A stretch of 64,000 nucleotides of DNA. It comes from Anaerolineaceae bacterium (GTDB lineage Bacteria; Chloroflexota; Anaerolineae; Anaerolineales; Anaerolineaceae). Numbering within the stretch: the stretch's first letter is position 1; each line of letters opens with the position of its first letter. The translations under genes were made by a program, and so were the position numbers. A model generated the notes under the pieces. That model did no database searches. It saw nothing but the letters and a program-made list of their open reading frames with translations, and was not told the DNA's origin. Location of the stretch: assembly GCA_029265815.1 (NCBI GenBank), contig JAJUGU010000004.1, forward strand, positions 62,001-126,000. Direction: 5' to 3'. This document shows, one piece after another, positions 7,883-15,680 of this stretch.

Positions 7883-8812
7883 ATGACCATGCATACCCAT
7901 AACAACCAGGGGATTCAAAGAAAATTTATCATCTCCATCATCCTGACCTCATTAATCCTGGCTGCTGAGATCATTGGTGGTATCTGGTCTGGTTCATTAG
8001 CGCTGCTTTCTGACGCTGCACACGTATTCTCTGATATCTTCGCGCTTGCCCTCAGCTATTTTGCCTTGCGCCTTGCCGCGCGCCCGCCCGACGACCAGCA
8101 CAGTTACGGCTGGCACCGCGCCGAAGTGCTGGCAGCGCTGGTCAATGGTGTGTCGCTGCTGGTAATTGCCGTCAGCATCTGGGTAGAAGCTTTCAAACGC
8201 TGGCAGAACCCGGTTGAAATCCGCAGCATGGAAATGATGATCATCGCGGTCATAGGGCTTGCCGTGAACGTGGCAGTGGCCGTGATCCTTGGAGGTCACG
8301 ACCATCACCATGATGAACTTGAAGTACATAAAGAAAAACCCCGCAACCTTAACGTACAAAGCGCATTCCTGCACGTGCTTGGTGATCTGATTTCATCACT
8401 AGGCGTCATCGTCGCCGCGGTGCTCATCCGCATCACTTCAGCCTACTGGATTGACCCCCTGATTTCCATCGTCATCGGTATCGTGATTCTTCTCAGCGCA
8501 TACCGCGTTACACGAAAATCGCTTCATATCCTTATCGAAGGAGTGCCTGAAGGGATGTCAATCAAAAAGATCAATGAATCGATGCGATCCATCCCTGCTG
8601 TCGACACCGTCCATGATCTGCACGTATGGAATTTGAGTTCCGAGAATATTTCTCTCAGCGCTCATGTAGTCCTTTCCAGTGATAATACCAAAACCCCAGA
8701 GCAGGTGATGGCAGAAATCAAAACTTTACTCGAATCGGAATTTAACATCCAGCATACAACCCTGCAATTTGAAAATATCCCCTGTGGAGATGGTCATGGC
8801 GGATGTAATTGA
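7883..8812 (+). CDS. Cation diffusion facilitator (CzcD/ZitB-like), first copy
   Basis: 309 residues from ATG 7883 (CAGGAC upstream); the ORF-track TTG at 7853 would overlap the phosphatase. The protein has six predicted membrane helices. The family zinc-site signature LLSDAAHVFSDIFALALSYFA is in helix 2, and helix 5 carries FLHVLGDLISSLGV with the matching His and Asp. A His-rich loop (GGHDHHHDELEVH) lies between helices 4 and 5, and HSYGWHRAEVLAALVNG is typical of zinc/cobalt/cadmium exporters. The C-terminal cytoplasmic domain is present (DTVHDLHVWNLSSENISLSAHVV). It would export Zn2+ or similar divalent metals in exchange for protons. Confidence 0.93.
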   Translation: MTMHTHNNQGIQRKFIISIILTSLILAAEIIGGIWSGSLALLSDAAHVFSDIFALALSYFALRLAARPPDDQHSYGWHRAEVLAALVNGVSLLVIAVSIWVEAFKRWQNPVEIRSMEMMIIAVIGLAVNVAVAVILGGHDHHHDELEVHKEKPRNLNVQSAFLHVLGDLISSLGVIVAAVLIRITSAYWIDPLISIVIGIVILLSAYRVTRKSLHILIEGVPEGMSIKKINESMRSIPAVDTVHDLHVWNLSSENISLSAHVVLSSDNTKTPEQVMAEIKTLLESEFNIQHTTLQFENIPCGDGHGGCN

Positions 8813-8853
8813 CCCTAGATGCCTTCTAACCTTAGGTGGAATTAAAATTATGA

Positions 8854-8984
8854 TAAAATAACAGCGTCGGACAGAGCAACCAGCCTGACAAAGTGAACGT
8901 TAGAACCTCAAAGGTGCTTTTCTTCCTGCACGCAGGGAGTTGGTGCCCGGAGGTTTTTTTGTTAATACGGAGGAATCAGTATAT
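8854..8984 (+). promoter_or_regulatory. Promoter and attenuator-like leader before second CDF gene
   Basis: An extended -10 box TGATAAAAT (8851-8859) would start RNA near 8866, giving a leader of about 119 nt. It contains GGACAGAGCAACCAGCCTGAC, then a 7-bp hairpin CTTCCTG-CACG-CAGGGAG (8922-8939). This is nested in AACCTC (8904-8909) pairing with GAGGTT (8950-8955) directly before TTTTTTT. The layout is an intrinsic terminator ahead of the ribosome site GGAGG (8969-8973), so expression is probably set by attenuation. Position before a metal exporter suggests a metal-sensing riboswitch, but I cannot assign it to NiCo, Mn or another known class. Confidence 0.6.
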
Positions 8985-9887
8985 ATGCGTTGGACACGTG
9001 ATTATCAGCCACAGCCTGAGCAAAACCTTCTTTACCGGCGGGCGTTGATTTTTACTCTGGGAGGAAACCTGCTGCTTGCGGTCGGAAAAGGTTTCGTTGC
9101 CTGGATTTCGGGATCTGCAGCCATTTATGCCGATGCGGCCAATTCAGTATCTGACGTGGTGTATTCGATCCTGATGGTTATCGGCTTATGGATGGCCATG
9201 CAGCCGCCCGATCTCTCACATCCCCAGGGTCATTCCAGATTTGAGCCACTGATTGGGCTTGTCGTTACAGCTTCAATGGCATTTGCCGGTTTCGAAGCAG
9301 CACGCAACGCGCTTGACCGGTACCTGGATCCTGCGATTTCTTCCGTAGCTATGGATTTACCTGCCTATATTTTACTGGCCAGCGCGCTGATCAAGTTCGG
9401 TATGTTCTATTACATTAACCGCATCGGAAAGCAATTGCAGAGCCCCACATTGATCACAACCGCTAAAGATAATATCAGCGATGTGCTCACCTCGGTTGCA
9501 GCCTTTCTGGGTGTGGCAGCTTCTAATTTAACCCATCCGCTGGCAGACCCGCTGGCTGGTTTTCTCGTCGCCGCATGGATCTTCCGCCAGGCTTTTCTGG
9601 CAGGCAAAGAGAACCTTGGATTTCTCACCGGTAAGGGAGCCACAAAGGATGAACTGGAAACCTTCATAAGCGCAGCCGAATCAGTTCCAGGCGTGATCCG
9701 CGTTCACCATATCGTAACTGATTATGTCGGTCCACGCTTGATGGTTGACATGCATGTGAATGTGGATGGAACAAAATCTCTTCGCGAAGCCCACGAGATT
9801 TCAGACAGCATCATCGAAAAAATTGAGAGTTTCCCTCATGTAGACCGGGCGTACGTGCACATTGAACCACACGACTGGGAAGAGTAA
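8985..9887 (+). CDS. Cation diffusion facilitator, second copy (MamM/FieF-like)
   Basis: 300 residues from ATG 8985 with GGAGG 11 bases upstream; the ORF-track start at 8940 falls inside the leader terminator. Six membrane helices are predicted. Metal-site residues appear as AIYADAANSVSDVVYSILMV and TTAKDNISDVLTSVAAFLG, i.e. Asp/Asp type rather than His/Asp, which is more typical of Fe/Mn/Zn FieF- and MamM-like members. No His-rich loop is present. The C-terminal domain ends with HVDRAYVHIEPHD. It is only distantly similar to the CDF gene 170 bp upstream, so this is not a recent duplication, and it is separately controlled by its own leader. Confidence 0.92.
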   Translation: MRWTRDYQPQPEQNLLYRRALIFTLGGNLLLAVGKGFVAWISGSAAIYADAANSVSDVVYSILMVIGLWMAMQPPDLSHPQGHSRFEPLIGLVVTASMAFAGFEAARNALDRYLDPAISSVAMDLPAYILLASALIKFGMFYYINRIGKQLQSPTLITTAKDNISDVLTSVAAFLGVAASNLTHPLADPLAGFLVAAWIFRQAFLAGKENLGFLTGKGATKDELETFISAAESVPGVIRVHHIVTDYVGPRLMVDMHVNVDGTKSLREAHEISDSIIEKIESFPHVDRAYVHIEPHDWEE

Positions 9888-9900
9888 CGCAACGAATTTC

Positions 9901-9935
9901 TGTGCCAGAGTTTACGAAATCTCTGGCACATTTCT
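9901..9935 (+). terminator. Intrinsic terminator
   Basis: Perfect 10-bp stem TGTGCCAGAG / CTCTGGCACA followed by TTTCTTG, 13 bases after the second CDF stop. Confidence 0.9.
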
Positions 9936-10040
9936 TGTAACATCAATACCGTTGTAAAATTCACAATTTTTACCGCAATTGAAGATCCATGACCAAAGGG
10001 GATCGGGCTTTGCCATCTCTGGATGACGTGAGGTGTTTAC

Positions 10041-11216
10041 ATGAATCGCTGGATAACAGACGCAATCCTTAAACCACAATCTGCAGAAACCGTAACACCT
10101 GAGAACAGACAGAAAGCCACGCTTAATTACATCTTGTGGTGCGCCGTGGTTCTCATATTCCTTGTTGCATTTGTAAGGCTTTTTGAGTGGCTGCGAGCAC
10201 CAACCAAAATGAATTCCTTCTTTCTAGCCAACACATTGTTTGGAATCTTGATACTGGTATTTGCGGTCAATCTGAACAACAAACACAAAGTGAAAACAGC
10301 CGGCATCCTGTTTCTTATCATCGGCTTTCATTTGTGTCTTACAGCATATCCGATCCGAAACCCAGACCAGGTGCTTCTCTACTTCGCTCTCCCAACGGCA
10401 GCAGCCAGTTTCATCATCCGCTCATGGAGTTCGATCCTGTATGCTGTCTTTTGCACAGCCGGATTCAATATTGTCTATTTCGCCTATTTTCAGGGTGAGC
10501 CCTATCCAGTCTTTTCACTCTTTTGCCTGTTGATGATCTCAGTCATCACCTCATTAGCATCAAAAGTAGTCAAACAAATGTCAGACCAATTGGTCACGGC
10601 ATACGACACCACCATTGAGGGATGGTCACAGGCATTGGAAATGAGAAATCGTGAAACTGAAGGACATTCACACCGGGTTGCTGAGTTGACCATGCAATTG
10701 GTTAAGAAACTGAATGTTGATGAAAGTCAGTGGGATCATATCCGCAGAGGCGTGCTGTTGCACGACATCGGCAAGATGGGTGTTCCTGATAATATCCTCT
10801 GCAAGCCCGGCCCTCTCACTGCAGCAGAGACTACCATCATGCGCAACCATCCGCAATATGCACTTAGACTATTGGAACCGATCCCGTATCTTAAGCCTGC
10901 GCTGGATATTCCTTATTGCCATCACGAGAAATGGAATGGCACAGGATATCCACGTGGACTTAAAGGAGAAGATATCCCTTTGGCCGCGCGAATCTTCAGT
11001 GTAATCGATGTGTGGGACGCCATGCGCTCCGCCCGAAGTTACCGTGCTGAAATTCCAGAAGCGCAGGTGGTTGAATATCTTCGTTCAGAATCAGGCAGGA
11101 GTTTCGACCCCCGGGTGATCAAGGCTTTTTTCGAAATGATGGGCTTCCCACTCTACGCAGCCGAGCATTCCAGTTTTATCAGCCGCCCCCGCCAGATTGA
11201 AAAAATTGAATCCTAG
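10041..11216 (+). CDS. HD-GYP domain cyclic-di-GMP phosphodiesterase with membrane sensor
   Basis: 391 residues. The N-terminal half has about five to six membrane helices and no recognised extracellular domain. The C-terminal half is an HD-GYP domain with GHSHRVAEL, LLHDIGKMGVPD (HD pair), a conserved His in MRNHPQYA, and HHEKWNGTGYPRGL, in which the GYP signature is intact. VIDVWDAMRSARSYR follows. Such enzymes hydrolyse c-di-GMP, here probably in response to a membrane or lipid-borne signal. A PilZ-domain receptor occurs elsewhere in the window. The start at 10041 has GTGAGGTG upstream. It appears monocistronic. Confidence 0.93.
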   Translation: MNRWITDAILKPQSAETVTPENRQKATLNYILWCAVVLIFLVAFVRLFEWLRAPTKMNSFFLANTLFGILILVFAVNLNNKHKVKTAGILFLIIGFHLCLTAYPIRNPDQVLLYFALPTAAASFIIRSWSSILYAVFCTAGFNIVYFAYFQGEPYPVFSLFCLLMISVITSLASKVVKQMSDQLVTAYDTTIEGWSQALEMRNRETEGHSHRVAELTMQLVKKLNVDESQWDHIRRGVLLHDIGKMGVPDNILCKPGPLTAAETTIMRNHPQYALRLLEPIPYLKPALDIPYCHHEKWNGTGYPRGLKGEDIPLAARIFSVIDVWDAMRSARSYRAEIPEAQVVEYLRSESGRSFDPRVIKAFFEMMGFPLYAAEHSSFISRPRQIEKIES

Positions 11217-11238
11217 TAGTGTTCATTAACGATCTTTG

Positions 11239-11274
11239 ATCATACCCGTTTTCGATCTTGAAAACGGGTATGAT
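11239..11274. repeat. 15-bp perfect inverted repeat
   Basis: ATCATACCCGTTTTC, a 6-base loop, then GAAAACGGGTATGAT. There is no U-run on either strand, so it is a poor Rho-independent terminator. It lies 22 bases after the HD-GYP stop and 23 bases before the DUF6504 start codon. It may be a processing or termination hairpin of the upstream gene or an operator for the downstream one. Confidence 0.6.
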
Positions 11275-11297
11275 ATGTATGGAACAAGGAGATGGTT

Positions 11298-11675
11298 ATG
11301 AGCACACAACCAGCCGGGTTTATCGGTGAGTTAATCGCGGTGGCCTATGACACACCACAGGTGCGAGAAAAGAGCCCCACCTGCCCAAATCGTTTTTTCT
11401 GGCGGGGAAAATGTTTCGAAATTCTTGAAGTGTTGGAGGAATGGAGCGATTTTTCCCGTCACGGAAAAATGTCGCGCAACATGCGCCCGGCACACCTTAC
11501 CCGCGCAGCACGTGACGGTTCGTGGGGAGTTGGTCGTTTTTATTTCAGGGTCAGGGTGCAGACGGAACAAATCTTTGAGATCTATTACGACCGAGCCCCC
11601 GAGGATGTAGAAAATCGTAAAGGTAACTGGTTTCTATTCGGTGAAAGAAAATTTAATAAGGTCTTTGAAAATTGA
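11298..11675 (+). CDS. DUF6504-like protein
   Basis: 125 residues from ATG 11298, which has AAGGAG 6 bases upstream; the ATG at 11292 touches the Shine-Dalgarno and is unlikely. The core FFWRGKCFEILEVLEEWSD resembles the 'F.WrGr.y.V..vl..W' signature of small DUF6504 proteins. It is followed by a second beta-rich half with FYFRVRVQTEQIFEIYYDR. No signal peptide or membrane segment is present. Molecular function is unknown in the family. It stands alone between an inverted repeat and a strong promoter for the next pair of genes. Confidence 0.65.
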   Translation: MSTQPAGFIGELIAVAYDTPQVREKSPTCPNRFFWRGKCFEILEVLEEWSDFSRHGKMSRNMRPAHLTRAARDGSWGVGRFYFRVRVQTEQIFEIYYDRAPEDVENRKGNWFLFGERKFNKVFEN

Positions 11676-11736
11676 TTTTTCAATTGAAAATATTGATCTA
11701 TTTTCCCTTTTTATTTCAATATTATTAATTTTCCTA

Positions 11737-11764
11737 TTGACATTATTTAATTAAGTGGTATGAT
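11737..11764 (+). promoter_or_regulatory. Sigma-70-type promoter
   Basis: TTGACA (11737-11742), 16-bp AT-rich spacer, TATGAT (11759-11764). It lies about 100 bases before the DUF2089 gene, leaving a 5' UTR of roughly 90 nt in which no clear structure is seen. Confidence 0.75.
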
Positions 11765-11863
11765 AATGCTAGATTCGCTTAAAACTGGCTATATTTTTCA
11801 TATACCCAGCAACATTTTTAATCACCAGATTTTTAAAAGAGTTTACTGGTCAAGGATATCAAT

Positions 11864-12295
11864 ATGATCAATAAAACACTCAATAAATGCCCTGTATGTG
11901 ATTCCGATATGGTAGTTACCCGTCTGTACTGTGTTAATTGCGACACCACCATTGAGGGTCATTTCACCACTGAGCACACCCCCTTTGGGCACCTTTCTCC
12001 TGAACAAATGCAGTTTCTGCTGACCTTTGTTCGTTGTGAAGGCAGGCTAAATCGCATGGAAGACGAAATGAATCTTTCATACCCTACCCTGCGCAGCCGG
12101 TTAAACGATATTGTTCGAGCCCTGGGGTATGAGCCCGGCAAAGATGAAGGCCCCATTCAGCTTTCTCCTGAAGAAAGGCGTGAAATTCTCGAAAAACTGG
12201 ATCAAGGAGTCATCTCTTGGGAAGAAGCACAGGCGAGACTACGTGGTGAAAAATACAGTGAACGCAAAGAGTCTACCACCCTGGAGGCGGAATAA
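11864..12295 (+). CDS. DUF2089 family zinc-ribbon/HTH protein
   Basis: 143 residues. A zinc ribbon (CPVCDSDM ... LYCVNCDTTIEG) is followed by a helix-turn-helix of the sigma-70 region 4 type: LSPEQMQFLLTFVRCEGRLNRMEDEM, then LSYPTLRSRLNDIVRALGY. The last 50 residues hold a short helical 'EERREILEKLDQGVISWEEAQARLRG' module of the type found in SHOCT-like and LiaF-leader proteins. DUF2089 proteins are regarded as transcription-associated. It overlaps the next gene by one base (TAATG), so both are translated from one message under the strong promoter upstream. The pair may form a DNA-binding regulator and its partner. Confidence 0.88.
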   Translation: MINKTLNKCPVCDSDMVVTRLYCVNCDTTIEGHFTTEHTPFGHLSPEQMQFLLTFVRCEGRLNRMEDEMNLSYPTLRSRLNDIVRALGYEPGKDEGPIQLSPEERREILEKLDQGVISWEEAQARLRGEKYSERKESTTLEAE

Positions 12296-12690
12296 TGGCC
12301 ACGAGTGAAGAACGCCTAAAAGTTTTAAAGATGGTACAGGATGGCAAAATTACTGCCGAAATGGCGGCTGAGTTATTAAAAGCTCTAGATTCAACCAGTA
12401 AGAAAAAAGAAGCGGAAGATAAAAGCACCATCCCCTTCCCCGGCCGCAGCAGCGGACGTTTCTTCAGGGTGCGTGTAACTGACACCGATACCGGCCGCAC
12501 CCGGGTAAACGTCAGGCTGCCGCTGGGAATGGTCAATGCTGGAATGCGTATGGGCATGCGCTTTTCCCCCGAAGTGGAAGGGCTGGATGCCGCCCGCCTG
12601 GCAGAAGCCCTTTCCTCCGGCGAAACCGGCCAGATCATGGATATTTACGACGACGAAGACGGTGAACACGTCGAAGTTTTCATAGAGTAA
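12295..12690 (+). CDS. DUF2089-partner protein with short helical leader domain
   Basis: 131 residues. The N-terminus (EERLKVLKMVQDGKITAEMAAELLKAL) repeats the same helical module found at the end of the upstream DUF2089 protein. This module is known from bacterial envelope-stress proteins such as YvlB/LiaF-type leaders. The rest is a compact alpha/beta region with FFRVRVTDTDTGRTRVNVRLP, a Met/Gly-rich turn, and an acidic end (IYDDEDGEHVEVFIE). There is no membrane segment. The shared module and the one-base overlap suggest the two proteins interact. An anti-sigma-like or adapter role is possible but not shown. Confidence 0.75.
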   Translation: MATSEERLKVLKMVQDGKITAEMAAELLKALDSTSKKKEAEDKSTIPFPGRSSGRFFRVRVTDTDTGRTRVNVRLPLGMVNAGMRMGMRFSPEVEGLDAARLAEALSSGETGQIMDIYDDEDGEHVEVFIE

Positions 12691-12771
12691 CTCGACCAAT
12701 TTCAGCCTGATCATCACATAACCCTGAATGCAAAGTTCAAGGGTAGGTACATTATTGCCAGAAAGGAAATT

Positions 12772-14052
12772 ATGGAAAATCAATCTTCAAACATCGATCA
12801 AAAATGGCTGCGGAAATTCCTTCCCATCTGGGTTGCCCAAATCTTCTCTCTGTTGGGCAGCGGACTGGTGCAGTTTGCACTGGTGTGGTGGATCACACAG
12901 GAAACCGGTTCAGCCACCATGCTCACCACAGCCACTATCGTGGCCATCCTGCCAGAAGTCTTTCTTTCACCTTTTGCCGGTGCCCTGGTGGACCGCTTCA
13001 ACCGCCGTAAAGTGATGATCATTGCTGACGCCTTCGTTTCGATTGTCACCCTGGGGCTGGTGCTGCTTTTCGCCTTTGACCTGATCCAGATCTGGCATAT
13101 CTTCGTGGTGATCTTCCTGCGCGACATAGGAGGGATCTTCCACTGGACTGCCATGCAGACTTCCACTGCATTGATGGTACCCGATAAGCACCTGTCGCGC
13201 ATCGCCGGGTTAAACCAGGCTCTGCGTGGAGGGATGAACATTATTGCCCCGCCTCTTGGCGCGCTGTTAATGTCGCTGCTCCAGTTCTATCAGGTGATCG
13301 CCGTGGATATTGTTACCGCGATCATCGCGATCACCCCGCTGCTCTTCATCAACATTCCTCAACCCGTCCGTGCAGATGCAGTGGAGGTCGTGACCCCCCA
13401 AACCCTGATGCATGACATCGCGCAAGGTTATCGCTACCTCATGAATTGGAAAAGCATGCTCTACCTTTCTCTGGTAGCCGCTGTTCTGAACTTCATGCTG
13501 GCTCCCGCATCGACCCTTACGCCGTTGGTTGTCACCCAGCATTTTGGTAAGGGTGTTTGGGAGTTGAGTATTCTCAAATCGATCATGGGCATTGGTGTCG
13601 TAATTGGCGGGCTGGCACTGGGTGTCTGGGGCGGTTTCAAGAACAAAATGAGCACCAGCATCACCGGTATCATAGGACTTGGTTTAGGTGTGTTGATCTT
13701 TGGTCTGGCGCCCGCAAACGCTTTCTGGCTTGGCGCAGTCGGGTGGGCACTGGTTGGATTGATGAACCCCATCGCCAATGGCCCACTGCAGGCCATCATG
13801 CAGAGCAGGATCGCGCCTGAAATGCAGGGGAGGGTTATGGGACTGACCGGCAGCGTGTGCATGATGATGATGCCCATAGCCCTGGCCATCTCGGGGTCGG
13901 TGGCAGAGCACGTTGGTCTGCGCGTCTGGTACTGGATCGGCGGTAGCATCACGATGCTGATCGGCGCCGCCATGTTCTTCCTCCCTGATGTCATGGCGCT
14001 GGGCAAAGCCAGGACTGAACCTGTAGCAGCCGCGGCTGTGGTACAGGCGTAA
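12772..14052 (+). CDS. MFS exporter, macrolide/siderophore-efflux type
   Basis: 426 residues with twelve predicted membrane helices. The loop between helices 2 and 3 has the MFS signature GALVDRFNRRKVMI, and PEVFLSPFAGALVDR matches the MefA/EntS-type branch. WVAQIFSLLGSGLVQFALVWW is the common helix 1 of that branch. These transporters export macrolides, siderophores or other small amphiphiles using the proton gradient; substrate here is unknown. AAAGGAAATT precedes the ATG. The gene is alone and ends in a hairpin shared with the convergent carboxypeptidase gene. Confidence 0.9.
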   Translation: MENQSSNIDQKWLRKFLPIWVAQIFSLLGSGLVQFALVWWITQETGSATMLTTATIVAILPEVFLSPFAGALVDRFNRRKVMIIADAFVSIVTLGLVLLFAFDLIQIWHIFVVIFLRDIGGIFHWTAMQTSTALMVPDKHLSRIAGLNQALRGGMNIIAPPLGALLMSLLQFYQVIAVDIVTAIIAITPLLFINIPQPVRADAVEVVTPQTLMHDIAQGYRYLMNWKSMLYLSLVAAVLNFMLAPASTLTPLVVTQHFGKGVWELSILKSIMGIGVVIGGLALGVWGGFKNKMSTSITGIIGLGLGVLIFGLAPANAFWLGAVGWALVGLMNPIANGPLQAIMQSRIAPEMQGRVMGLTGSVCMMMMPIALAISGSVAEHVGLRVWYWIGGSITMLIGAAMFFLPDVMALGKARTEPVAAAAVVQA

Positions 14053-14097
14053 GGTACTGATAGTAAATACAGGTCAGAACCCAATCATCACTTATAA

Positions 14098-14128
14098 TAA
14101 ACGACGACCCCTTTCGAGGTCGTCGTTT
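14098..14128. terminator. Bidirectional terminator
   Basis: A 10-bp stem, ACGACGACC with its flanking A bases paired to GGTCGTCGT plus TTTT, lies between two convergent genes. A/T runs on both sides allow it to work for either strand. Confidence 0.85.
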
Positions 14129-14144
14129 TGTTAGCAATTATCAA

Positions 14145-15647
14145 TTATAAATTGTATATTTCGGTGTATTTGGTCTTGAGGTAGCGCATGTAAGGTTCCG
14201 GTGTGATCGTAGAACCGGTGACACGTTTGACCAAGTCCTGTGATTCGAATTTCTTGCCGAAGCGGTGAATCTTGCTGCGCAGCCAGCCGAGCATTTCATC
14301 GAACTTACCCTGGCTGATCTGATCTTCGAGATTGGGAATGTCTTGATTGAGTTTTTCCCAGATCTGAGCCGAGACCAGGTTGCCGAGGGCGTAGGTTGGG
14401 AAGTATCCGAACGCGCCGCCGCACCAGTGAACATCCTGCAACACACCTTCGCGGTTGTCAGGCGGAACGATTCCCAGGTATTCCTTCATTTTGCTGTTCC
14501 AGATTTCCGGCAGATCCTTGACCTGAATCTTGCCTTCCATCAGTCCGATCTCCAGCTCCATGCGCAGCATGATGTGCAGGTTGTAGGTCGCTTCATCTGC
14601 TTCAACGCGGATCAGTGAGGGTTCTACCTTGTTAATTCCGCGGTAATACTGTTCCATGCTGACATTGGCCAGCTGCTGTGGGAAGATTTCGACCAGTCTG
14701 GGATAGAAGAACTTCCAGAACGCCTTTGAGCGCCCGACCATATTCTCCCACATGCGCGACTGAGATTCATGCACAGCCATCGATGCGCCATCCGCAAGCG
14801 GGGTGCGGCGCAGGGTGGGTGAAATCCCTTGTTCGTAAAGGGCATGGCCGCCCTCATGGATCGTGCTGAACAAAGCTGATGCTGCGCGTTTAGGATCAAA
14901 GCGTGTGGTAATGCGCACATCATCAACCCCGAAGCTGGTTGTAAAGGGATGCATCGATTTATCCTGCCGGCCGCGGTTCCAGTCGAACCCAAAGCGGGTG
15001 ATCACCTCAACCCCGAAATCCCACTGGCCCTGTTCAGAATAAGGAACGTGCAGAAATGAATCATCGATTTCGGGTTTTGCAGCAATTTTTTTCAAAAGAT
15101 CGACCTGCTGGGGACGTAAAGCGTTGAAGATGCGCTCAACATCCACCGTTTTCATTCCGGGCTCAAAATCGTCTAGCAAGGGATCGTATATATGATCGTA
15201 AGGCTTGAAGAAATCGGCATATTCTCGTCTTAACTTCACAACCTCTTCCAGGTGCGGTTGGAAGACTTCAAATTTGTTATCCGTTTTGGCTTCTTCCCAG
15301 GCGGTCTGTGCCAGGGTGGTGACACGCGCAAAGTCAGCTACCCAGCGAGAAGGAACTCGCGTCTCTTTGTCGTAATCGTGCGCAACTCGTTTGATCAGAC
15401 AGGCATCATCAGAATCTGGTTCTAGAGTTTCAGCGTAAGGTTTCAACTCCTCCAACAGCTTGCCCACCTCGTCAGAAGTGAATTTCTTATGAGCGATGGC
15501 TGCGAGAGTCTCTAAAATATTCCCGCGGTCCACAGCTCCGCCGCGCGGCATGTACACCTGCTGATCCCAGCCAGCCACAGCGCTGGCATGGTTAAGATCA
15601 ACTACTTCAGCGAGGATCTGCTTGAATTTTTCTAATTTTTGTTCCAT
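14145..15647 (-). CDS. M32 family metallocarboxypeptidase (Taq type)
   Basis: 500 residues from ATG 15647, preceded by TTGGAGAG; the ORF-track TTG at 15659 lies inside that Shine-Dalgarno. The zinc site is HEGGHALYEQG (about residue 264), followed after about 27 residues by HESQSRMWEN, which supplies the third ligand (Glu). The DPKRAASALFSTIHEGGH and FGYFPTYALGNLVSAQ segments are diagnostic of family M32. It is a cytoplasmic, usually thermostable enzyme that removes C-terminal residues from peptides. It fits the peptide-degrading theme of the window. Length is normal. Confidence 0.95.
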   Translation of the reverse strand: MEQKLEKFKQILAEVVDLNHASAVAGWDQQVYMPRGGAVDRGNILETLAAIAHKKFTSDEVGKLLEELKPYAETLEPDSDDACLIKRVAHDYDKETRVPSRWVADFARVTTLAQTAWEEAKTDNKFEVFQPHLEEVVKLRREYADFFKPYDHIYDPLLDDFEPGMKTVDVERIFNALRPQQVDLLKKIAAKPEIDDSFLHVPYSEQGQWDFGVEVITRFGFDWNRGRQDKSMHPFTTSFGVDDVRITTRFDPKRAASALFSTIHEGGHALYEQGISPTLRRTPLADGASMAVHESQSRMWENMVGRSKAFWKFFYPRLVEIFPQQLANVSMEQYYRGINKVEPSLIRVEADEATYNLHIMLRMELEIGLMEGKIQVKDLPEIWNSKMKEYLGIVPPDNREGVLQDVHWCGGAFGYFPTYALGNLVSAQIWEKLNQDIPNLEDQISQGKFDEMLGWLRSKIHRFGKKFESQDLVKRVTGSTITPEPYMRYLKTKYTEIYNL

Positions 15648-15680
15648 TAATCTCTCCAATGTTCTCTCAAATCTGTAAAA

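Noticed and set aside
8940-8984. ORF-track N-terminal extension of the second CDF (start 8940)
   Set aside because: It would be translated from within the leader terminator; ATG 8985 has a proper GGAGG.
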